Below, one piece after another: positions 54,795-64,000 of a DNA stretch of 64,000 nt. The notes under the pieces are model-generated. The model was not told the DNA's origin, ran no database searches, and worked only from the letters and a program-made list of their open reading frames with translations. The DNA comes from Parietaria judaica (taxonomy: Eukaryota; Streptophyta; Magnoliopsida; Rosales; Urticaceae): assembly GCA_954871525.1 (NCBI GenBank), contig OX940867.1, positions 19,321,343 through 19,385,342 on the forward strand, given 5' to 3'. The position numbers and the translations under genes were made by a program. Positions within the stretch are counted from its first letter, which is position 1. Every line of letters starts with the position of its first letter.

Positions 54795-55342
54795 GGAGGC
54801 TCATTATACACATTTTTCACACCTTTCCCCAGAGAAAAATTCAAACTCTCCCTCTCCCTCAGGGTCTGCAAATTTTCTCTCTGATCTCTCTTTCTGGTTC
54901 GGCTTAAGATACTTAGTTCTTCGGAAGCTTAAAAACAACCATCAGTTTAAATTTTGCGATGGACGGCGAAGCCCACGCTTCGGTACGAGGAATCGAGGAG
55001 AATATCCCGGAAGACAATGGGAGTTTCCCTCAGCACCGGCGGAGCCCTGCCCGATTCAGAACGCGCAGCCGGAAGTCGTCAATACAGGTACGGTCTTATG
55101 CATTGGGTTAATAAATGCAACCACTTACTGCTTTCTATTTAGTTCCTATAAAGACTAGATTATTATTAATGATATATGAATATTAAATTGCATAATATTT
55201 ATCGGGTCTTGGAATATGGTCATTATCCGATGCTCGGGCCGTTGATCGGATAACATATTTTCTGCTTAAAATAATTTTTTAAATGTTACTCGGACGGTCT
55301 GAAGGCACAAATCATGATAATCAATGGGTATTATTCCCAACA

Positions 55343-55347
55343 GCTTT
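55343..55347. repeat. Target duplication GCTTT, right
   Basis: Pairs with 48620-48624. Confidence 0.9.
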
Positions 55348-57789
55348 CACGTCGGATAACTTCTTCACACTATTACCAATGAGAAGAATATCGTCGACAT
55401 ATAGAACAAGGAAAATCTCCACGGTATCATCATTGAGCTTATAGATGCAGGCCTCAGTGATGTTTTGGATAAATCCATAGGTCTTGATGGTTTCATCAAA
55501 TCTTAGATTCCAGGATCTGGAAGCTTACTTCAATCCATAAATTGACTTGAGTAATATGCAAATCTTCCCTTTTGAACCCTTCTGCACGAACCCTTCTGGT
55601 TGGTCCATATAGATGTTCTCGTCAATGTACCCGTTTAGGAAATCGATTTTGATGTCCATCTGCCAAATCTCATAATTGAGACTACAGGCTATGGCCATGA
55701 GAATCCGGATGGACTTGTACTTAGTGACTGGAGCGAAGGTCTCATCGAAACCAATACCTTCTCTCTGGGTAAAACCCTTTGCCACTTGTCTAGCCTTGAA
55801 GGTTTCAACTTTCCCGTCCACTCCTCTATTTCTCTTATAGATGCACTTACAGCTAATGGTTTTGAAGCCATCTGGTAAGTCTACAAGTTCCCAGACTTGG
55901 TTAGAATCCATTGATTCTATTTCTTGGTTCATGGCTTCCTGTCATTCCCTTCTATCAGTATCAACCATAGCTTGCTTAAAGCTTATGGGATCTTCAAACT
56001 AGTGTTAGTAACAGCTCGGTGAAACTCCAACTGGGTGTGCTCGTAGCGTTCAGCCGGTCTTTTGAACCTCCCACTATGTTTGAGTACCCCTAAGTTCTGA
56101 TTTGGGACCGTGGTTTCCGTACTCTTTTCGACAACATGCTCTGTTGGTGAAGTCGTGACTAAGTCACCTGAAAACTCCTCGAGCACAACTTTTCTTCAAG
56201 CTTTGAAGTTTGTCATATAGTATTCTTCCAGGAAAGTAGCGTTCGTCGAGACGAACACTTTCATGCTTTCTAGGCAATAGAAAAAACCTCCCTTGGTCTC
56301 TTTGGAATATCCCACAAACAAGCTTACTTCTGTTCGTGATTCCAGCTTGTTCTTGTTTCCAGTCCGCACATGTGCAGGACAACCCCAAATTCTGTAATGT
56401 CGCAGATTAGGTATTCTGCCATTCTATAATTCCAGGGGTGTTTTTGAAACAGATTTAGATGACATAATGTTTAGAATGTTGGTCGCTGTTAACAAGGCAT
56501 AACCCCAAAAAGAGTTAGGTAGCGATGAATAGCTTAACATTGACCTTACCATTTCTAGCAAGGTCATGTTCCACCTTTCTGCAACACCATTTTGTTCAAG
56601 TGTGGCAGGAGCAGTCAATTGAGACAGAATACCTTTTTCAAACAAGAGATCACTAAACTCATGATCAAGGTATTGTCCTCCTCGATCTGATCGAAGGGAC
56701 TTTAAACATCATCCAAGTTGGTTCTCAGCTTCTGCCAGAAATTATCTGAACACTGAACTTACCCAAGGTTTCAGATTTCTTGGCCATGGGATAAACATAA
56801 CCACATCTTGAATAGTCATCTATGAATGTGACAAAATATTCAATTCTACCTCTCGTCTGTATGTTCATGAGACCACATACATCTGTGTGGACGAGTTCTA
56901 GTGGTCGAGTGGCTCTCTTTTTTGTTTGCCAAAAAGGGACTTTTAGTCATTTTAGCCTCTATACAGGATTCACAAACAGGCAAATAACCGATTATAATTT
57001 CTTTAAGGGGTCCATCCTTAACCAGCATGTTAATCCTGTCTAGATTAATATGACCCAATCTTAAATGCCACAGATAGGTTTGAACATTATTATCAATTTT
57101 GGGTTTCTTAATTGACATTGGCATAGCCAGTTTAAACATTTCAGCATTCATACAGCTTCCATGATCTGGTCTCAGAATATGAAATCCATTCTCTGCTTTA
57201 GCAGTACAAATGTATACCCCATCTTTTGTGATGACCTAATGGGAATCACAAAAATTTAGAGTATATCATTGTTTGTACAATAGGAAGGCCGAAAGTATAT
57301 TTCTGTAGACATTTAATAATAATACACATTATTAACAAATAGAAATTTGTTTCCAAATGTCAGTCGCAGGTTTCCCACATCTTTAGGTTGTAGGAACTCC
57401 CCGTTCCCATCTTTCAAGGCTGGTCCTTCATTTATTTCTTCTAATGAATCAAGACACTGAAGAGAATTGCATGCATGATCGTTGGCCCCTGAATCAAGGA
57501 TCCAGTTGAAGGATGAGCTATCAACGAATCATGTTTCCAACGTTGATCGTTCAGTGTTGAATGTACTCCCAATCTGGAAATTTGTTTCCTGATTTCCATT
57601 TATTCTTTTCCTCTTGTTCATCGAAATCTTAGTACTCTGTTCTGCCATTCTGAGTTTCTCGGAGGAGCCACTCATGGCCAGCTTACCGAGGGATTTTGTG
57701 ACCTGGACCAGATCGGTTGGGTTCCGAGACTTCACCGTCAAGACAGAGATTTCCAGTTCTTGTTTGTTAAAAGACATTTTAATTGGCAT
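55348..57789 (-). pseudogene. copia C1 pol, 5' part (protease, integrase, RT)
   Basis: From the start: a poorly recognisable segment (57789-57529), protease motif WILDSGANDHACNS near 57500, GAG-pre-integrase YLWHLRLGHINLDRI and CESCIEAKMTKSPF (57151-56846), integrase FIDDYSRCGYVYPMAK near 56810, SDRGGQYLDHEF, LEQNGVAERWNMTLLE and FWGYALLTATNILN. RT follows (55932-55348): WELVDLPDG, FKARQVAKGFTQREG, FLNGYIDENIYMDQPEGF, a TAA after SIYGLK, then LYVDDILLIGN with the intact YVDD near 55400. Frames change between protease, GAG-pre-integrase, integrase and RT. Confidence 0.88.
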
Positions 57790-59611
57790 TGAAAAAGAAA
57801 CTTATTAAACTTTATTATAGGTAGAATTTTTTAGGAAATAGTAGGTTCAAAATAGTTACATGATGCAAACATGTTCCGAGAAAAACGTTAATTAAATCCA
57901 TTAACTATTTCGTGATAATTTAACCGACTGTACACGTCGTTGCCGTCCTTAGAGAATGGTCACTCTAGGGTGACTCAGCGGGATCAACCGTGTAGTTTGG
58001 TTAAACTAAGTTTTAGTCATAAACTTAATTAATATTCAAAACAAGAACAACCAAAGTTCCCTATGATTATTAACTATCACCATAGACGGTCGGGAAACAC
58101 CAACTTTCATGCAAGCTTAACCCATTATTTTTTGTTTTAGTATTAGTCTTGGAAACTTCGTTCTTAGAGAATGGTCATACTAGGGTGACTCGCGGTCCAT
58201 TTCAGAGATTCCTCCGTCCCCTTATTCTTTTTGAACTATCAAGTTGTCAAACCTTCCACAAGCACACCTTCTTTGGGAAATGGATACACTAAGGTGACTC
58301 GAGGCGGTGTGGTTAGCAGACCGTGTGACAGTAATAATGGAGACCTTAAAATATATTCTATACCTGCTATTGTTTTAGGATATAACATTTTTAACTCCTA
58401 AGTTATATAAACTTATTATAAACTTCATTTAATGACACACATTAAAAAATGTTTATCTTAAGGTGTTATAATTACCGAGGTAATATCTAATAAGCCTAGT
58501 CATTTATTTATTACTTCGTCGGTAGTGATAGATCCAAATCGTACGCTCTCCAAGTAGATAGGAGGGGTCCTAACTGGTCACCCAGAAGTGGATGTTGAAC
58601 CGGACCCACTTTTGATTCCTTCTTCCTTAGGCAAGATTGCACGTTTGAAATTGTTTCGACTAATAATAATTAAATCTCATTAACGGTACATTATTTATAT
58701 CTATCCTATTCCGACATATTAATAATAACCTAAACATATACACTATATTTTAAGCGTTATGAAAATAGGTTTAACAAATTATTTCTATGATGAATTTATA
58801 ATTACATGTCAATGATACTTATTCTCTAAGAATTATCATTCATATAATTCGTCCATTGATAATTATTTATGAAAAATTAAAATTAGACAATGATATTATT
58901 CTATAAAGAATTATCATCCATATTTTAAATTATGAATTTAAAATAAGACAATGTTATTTATAAAAAATAACATCCATATTTTATTTAAAATAAGACAATG
59001 TTATTTATCCAGAAATATCATCCATATTTTATTTTATTAATTAATCAAACATAAATAATTTAATTCATAAAATTAATTCAAAAATAAAATTAATTAATTA
59101 ACCCATGGATATTTAGGTCGGGTTTAGAAATCCGACCCTATTTATAAAATTAAGCACGTGGGCTAATCGGGCTTATGCCCGGGCCCACGTGTCCACAAAT
59201 TGACTATGGGCTGGACCTCGAAGCCCACGGTCGCTGCCAAGCAGCGTGCACTAGGCTGGGCCTCGCTGCACGCGGGCTGCCCGTGCGCTGGGCCTGGACG
59301 ACGCGCCCTTAGCGTGCCTCTGCACGCTGGCCGAATGGCCTGGGCTTAGGTTTCCCGTGGCCTGGGCCTAGGCGAAGTATCAGGGGCTGTTTCAACAGCC
59401 CCACTTTGTGGCCCCACGGGCAGGGCTGCCTAGTGCAGCCCGGCCCACTACCCGATCTGAAACGTTCGGGTCGGGTAATTACCTAATATTAAATTAATTT
59501 TAAAATATCTAGAAATTATAAATTTCAATTTTAAAATCATTTTATTCATCAAATAATTCGTTCAATTTAAAACATTATATAAATTACGTAATTATTTATC
59601 CTTGAACAATG
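57790..59611 (-). other. Leader region of copia C1 lacking a gag frame
   Basis: No open frame of gag type. The phrase GAGAATGGTCA(C/T)-ACTAGGGTGACTC recurs near 57953, 58168 and, weaker, near 58276. A GC-rich patch (59155-59470) repeats GGGCTGGGC and CACGTGG-like words. AT-rich repeats of AAGACAATG(A/T)TATT near 58885-59030. Either gag was lost or the element is of a type with a long non-coding leader. Confidence 0.55.
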
Positions 59612-59623
59612 GCTCTGATACCA
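59612..59623 (-). other. Primer-binding site of copia C1
   Basis: TGGTATCAGAGC on -, complementary to initiator Met tRNA 3' end, two bases from the LTR end. Confidence 0.92.
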
Positions 59624-59625
59624 AT

Positions 59626-60130
59626 TGTTTGGAAGTTCGTTACGTTTCCCGATAATATTGTCACAATTTATGCCGTTGAACCGTCTGAGTAACATTTAAA
59701 AAATATTTAAAGCCGAAAACTTGTTAACCATACAACGGATCAAGCATCGGAATATAACCAAAATCAAGATCTGCTAAATTATTAGCAATTTAACTTTACA
59801 TAAAATTCATTATTAACAATCTGGTCTATAGGAAATAAATAAACTGTAAATAAAGGTTTGCATTTATTGACCCAGTGCATAAGGCCGTACCTCAGGTGAT
59901 AACGATTCTTGCTGCGTTTTTTGAACTGGGCAGGGCTTCGTCGATGCTGAGGGAAACTTCCGTGATCTTCCGGGATATTCTCCTGGACTCCTCGTACTTA
60001 AACGTGGGCTTTGCCAGCAGGACTTCGTCGCAAAACTTCAACTGAAGGTTCTTTTAAAGCTTCCGGAGAACAACGTCTCACTAAGCCGAACCAGAAAAGA
60101 GATATCAGAGGCTGAGAAATTCGTAGACTC

Positions 60131-60224
<94 letters not shown>

Positions 60225-61981
60225 ATTCTTGCTCTGAGGAGAGGTGTGTGAAATGTGTAAAATGAGCTCTCTATTAATTATAGGCTCAAGGAAAAACCAA
60301 TAAGGGAAGTTTCCCTCCCTAATTTTGGAATTCTATGATGGGCAAATATAATTAATCATTCCAACCCAATGGCAAAGATTGAATCACCAAAGATCCAATG
60401 GTTCTAATTAATTAGGGATTTAACCAAATAGGGAAACCACAAATAAATCAATTATCCAATCACTTCCTTATATAAGAGAATTCGAATTCCCTGTGTATGC
60501 ATATGGAAAATTCAAAATCAATAAGCTAGATCCAATGGTTGGAATTAATTCCATAACTAATCTAATGGACCATATTGATTTAGGACAAAGTCAACTCTTT
60601 AGGCTTGATTACCAAGCAATAGAATTCGACCTCTCCTCTTGATAAATTTTAATTATTCATGCCATATATACATGTTAATTAATTTCCAATTCAATAATAT
60701 ACATTAAATCCTAAACCTATCCAATTGATATAATTAATTAACCATATTTGAAATCCATGCTTGGTCCCCAAGTCATTTTTTAATTTGGGCTTCCAAATTA
60801 ATTATCGTGATCAAACGGTTAAATTAAATCTTGACCGATCTAATCAACCAAATTAATTTTAGGGTTTTTCACTAATACCTAAACTTAGGTATTTATGCCA
60901 TAATTTTGGAAAATTAAAACCAAGCAAACTCGTGTAGACCTAGTCACACATTTCTTAGGCAACAATGAATATACACATTTATAAATTCACCAAAAATATA
61001 TTTTATTATAATATAAGCTTATTAATTATTAATAAGAATTCTAATAATTAAATCCAAATAATTAAATTATATCATAATTCACTGATCTCAATATCATACA
61101 TTAAATGTCATGGTGCAACACCATCATTTAAATTCGTGACATGTCATTTAATTTCTTAGTTTACCAATACCGATTAGAAACATGGAAATTACCTAAATCA
61201 CAAACCGTACGTCGAAACGACTCGGTTCCAAAAGCAAAGTTTCTAAGAAGTAAATTTCTAAAAACTTACCAGTTGATAAAAAACAAAATTCTACTTTATT
61301 TTATCAGTTAAATTTCCAGTACACGACTTTGGTACTTTTGCCACGACAAAAATAAAACCTCCAAAATCTGACACAGACTTTAGTTTAATGAATCCTGACA
61401 AATGATAAAACATATCGAATGTTTAAATCACGTATGTATCATCCGTTCCAGAGCTATCTTGGGGACCATGGACCCGTATCACTGAAGCTCCAACGAACTG
61501 CTAGTGGTTCGTAAAACCTCCGTGTTATTCCACTATAAACCCGAGGTTGAACTCTCCAGTGATACAATATATATTATTCCCTTTATAGCCAGGTTTCCAT
61601 TGATACAAACAAATTCGGGTTATTGATCTTTCACTTGATGATCCACACACGAGCATGCGGTTTTTACCGTTTTGCCTCTCATTCCATTTTCATCCTCAAC
61701 TCAATTAGTAATATTGTGAGTACCCGATTATGGTTTTGACTCATAAGTTGGGCACGGGTACCTCTCACTTCTCACCACTAACAATCAAGGGAATCATCTT
61801 GACTCTGAAGAGAGCTATGTGATGTCCGTTTCTATGACTAAGCTACCCTTAATCTGTTGACTATCTTTTCCCTAAAGTAACAACATTGGGAACGGCAGTA
61901 AATGTGTTCTTTAACAATTAAATCAAAGAACAATCAAGTCAACATTCCAGGATCGAGGTCACTCACGACTTAGATCGAATA
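59626..61981 (-). repeat. 5' LTR of copia C1, interrupted
   Basis: Ends CTTCCAAACA on - at 59626. Block order matches S1 up to the AAGTCGTGAGTGACC region, then is interrupted at 61982 by another LTR. The missing start would lie beyond the window. Contains a long GA microsatellite where S1 has a CT/GA-rich leader. Confidence 0.8.
60131..60220. repeat. (GA)n microsatellite, 90 bp
   Basis: About 45 uninterrupted GA units in the R-U5 region of the C1 5' LTR. Only short CT/GA runs occur at the same place in the sister LTRs (54850-54900, 62480-62500). Confidence 0.95.
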
Positions 61982-62764
61982 TGTTGGGAATCGCGTCTCG
62001 GATTCCTTCAAAAATTATCACGAATTGTACCTCCGAACCGTCCGGGTAACATTTAAAAATTAATTTAAAGCGGAATAACTTGTTATCCGTCACACTGTCC
62101 GGATATCGGATAATAACCATTTCCAAGATCTGATAAATATTATGTAATTTAATATTCATATATCATTATTAATAATCTAGTCATAATAGGAAATAAATAG
62201 AAAGCAGTAAATGGTTGCATTTATTAACCCAATGCATAAGGCCGTACCTCTATTGACGACTTCCGGCTGCGCGTTCTGAATCAGGCAGGGCTCCGCCGGT
62301 GCTGAGGGAAACTCCCGTGATCTTCCGGGATATTCTCCTGGAATCCTCGTACCGAAGCGTGGGCTACACCGGCAGGACTCCGTCGCAAAATTTTAACTGA
62401 TGGTTCTTTTTAAGCTTCCGGAGAAATAGTCTTTCTCCTAAGCCGAACTAGAAAAGAGAGATCAGAGAGAAAATTCGCAGACCCTGAGGGAGAGGGAGAG
62501 TTCGAATTTTTCTCTGGGGAAAGGTGTGAAAAATGTGTAGAATGAGCCTCCTATTTATAGGCTCAAACCGTAACTGAATTAGAGAAATTTCCTCCCTAAT
62601 TTTCGAATTTCATATATTAAATATAATTAATTATCTTAATCCAATGGTCCAGATTTAATCTCATCTAAATCCAATGGATATAATTAATTAGGGATTTAAT
62701 TAAATAAGAAAGATTAGGATAAAATTAAAAATCCAATCTTATCTTCTTATCTTTATAAACTTCG

Positions 62765-62801
<37 letters not shown>

Positions 62802-64000
62802 TTCGAATTATCATTATCTAGATCCAACGGTTGAGATAAATCTTTAAACCGATCTAATGGATCAAATTAGTTTAGGATAAAATCAAATATAAAAAGATTT
62901 ATTAAAAACAATTTCAAATTTATCCATAAACCATAATTCGAAAAATATATAAATATATATAATTAATTAATTTTCAATCCGACGGTAATGATTAAATCTT
63001 AGACCGATCTAACGGATATAATTAATTAACCAAATTCAAAAAATGAAACTTGGTCACCAAGTTATTAATTTCGAATTTATCAATATCCTAATCCAACGGT
63101 TGATATTAAATCATAACCGATCCTGTGGATAATATTGATTTTAGGGATTTGCTAAAATACCAAAACATTTGGTACTTATGCCGCAATTATGAAAAGACCA
63201 AATCATACCATTCGAATTTAGCTAGGGTTTCATATCATGAAACTCTAATTCGAATTTACACATAATAAATATATATAAATATATATTTTTATTTATTAAT
63301 ATAAATCTATTAATTATTAGTTAATTATTAATAAGATATTAATAATTAAATCCAAATAATTAAATTATATTAATATTTCCTGATCTCAATATCACACATT
63401 AAAATGTCATGGTGCCACACCATCATTTAAATTCGTGACATGTGATTTAATTTCAAAGTTCATCGAACCGATCACAAACTTAGAAAATCCATAAATCACT
63501 AACCGTAAGTCGACATGACTTGGTTCAAAAAGCAAAGTTACTTAGAATTTAATTTCCAACAACATGGTGCTGATAGAAAATCTATATTCTAACTTTATTT
63601 TATAAGTTAATTTCGTGTATCAAAATATGGTACTTTTGCCACGCTAACGATAAAACTATCTGACGTCTGCCAAAGACCTTTCAGTTTTATAAGTCAAGCC
63701 AAATGATTAAACATTATCTAGAATGTATTTTAATCACGTACGTATCATCCGTTACGGAGCTATCCTGGGGACCATGGACCCGTATCACTTAAGCTCCAAC
63801 AAACTGCTAGTTGTTCGTCAAACCTCGAAGTGATTCCACTATAGACCCGAGGCTGCACTCTTTAGTGATACGGTATATATTATTCCCTTTATAACAGCAG
63901 GGTGTCCATTGATACAATCAAATTCGGGTTATTGATCTTTCACTTGATGATCCACACACGAGCAGGCGGTTTCTACCGTTATGCCCCTCATTGAATTTTC
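61982..64000 (-). repeat. Further copia-family LTR, cut by the window end
   Basis: Starts (+) TGTTGGGAATCGCG, the inverse of the family end, and follows the S1 LTR for its full visible length: GGCTGCGCGTTCTGAATC (62268), TATA box at 62552-62559, GGTGCCACACCATCATTTAAAT (63410). Also contains a (TA)n run at 62768-62796. Inserted within the C1 5' LTR, same orientation. Whether solo or part of a full element cannot be seen. Confidence 0.8.

Larger units (their letters stand above)
48625..55342 (+). mobile_element. Solo LTR S1 of the copia family, split by a CACTA element
   Basis: Begins TGTTGGACATGTGTGTCC and ends TTATTCCCAACA, flanked by GCTTT on both sides. Removing the CACTA element (50107-54093) leaves about 2731 bp, one LTR long, with a TATA box and the same block order as the C1 LTRs. 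No internal region, so it is a solo LTR, in the opposite orientation to its host element. Confidence 0.88.
47081..61981 (-). mobile_element. copia element C1, nested and decayed
   Basis: Reading on -: 5' LTR 61981-59626 (its U3 start lies past an inserted LTR), Met-type PBS, about 1.8 kb leader without a gag frame, protease/integrase/RT/RNase H remnants, PPT, and a 3' LTR truncated at 47081. A 6718-bp insertion (48625-55342) splits RT. Frames change several times between domains and stops occur, so it is inactive. Confidence 0.85.

Overview
The window is nuclear DNA of a flowering plant, most likely a eudicot. Evidence for this is spliced genes with GT-AG introns, plant-only gene families (wall-associated-kinase-like receptor, PLS-class PPR protein, a plastid-targeted protein) and nested plant transposons with AT-rich spacers. 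The species cannot be named from the sequence alone. I see no bacterial genes, tRNA genes or CRISPR array.

Layout. 1-2540: the 3' end of a Tat-lineage Ty3/gypsy element on the + strand, cut by the window edge. 2541-10700: AT-rich spacer holding a degenerate hAT-type MITE, a 1.9 kb hAT-like element with a perfect 8-bp target duplication (element A), a 2.2 kb solo LTR and a cruciform-forming palindrome. 10765-26616: the gene island. It contains a small Cys-rich protein gene (-), a six-exon NASP-type histone chaperone gene (-), a hAT element with a broken transposase (15434-19597), a small plastid protein gene (+), an intronless PPR gene (+), and a two-exon WAKL14-like receptor kinase gene (-) convergent with the PPR gene. 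A mitochondrial rRNA fragment (NUMT) lies at about 15155-15286. 26617-29891: spacer with a candidate LTR and a second member of the hAT-like family (element B).

29892-44862: one complete 15 kb Tat-lineage LTR retrotransposon on the - strand with a 5-bp target duplication (CATGG). It has long LTRs, a leader with 20-nt repeats, a single-frame gag-pol broken by ten nonsense codons and no frameshift, a 2 kb array of 114-bp repeats, and an opposite-strand spliced ORF between pol and the 3' LTR. 44868-47080: scrambled fragments of a copia element and a second gypsy element, joined and locally duplicated. 47081-64000: a nested copia complex. A copia element (-) has its reverse transcriptase split by a 2.7 kb solo LTR (duplication GCTTT). 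That LTR is itself split by a 4 kb CACTA transposon (duplication TGT) carrying a ULP1-type protease gene. A further LTR interrupts the 5' LTR and runs off the right edge.

The host genes are unrelated to each other in function; no operon-like or pathway clustering is visible. Most of the novelty is in the mobile DNA: the two-member hAT-like family with internal tandem repeats, the ambisense Tat element with its palindromic satellite-like array, and the three-level nest.
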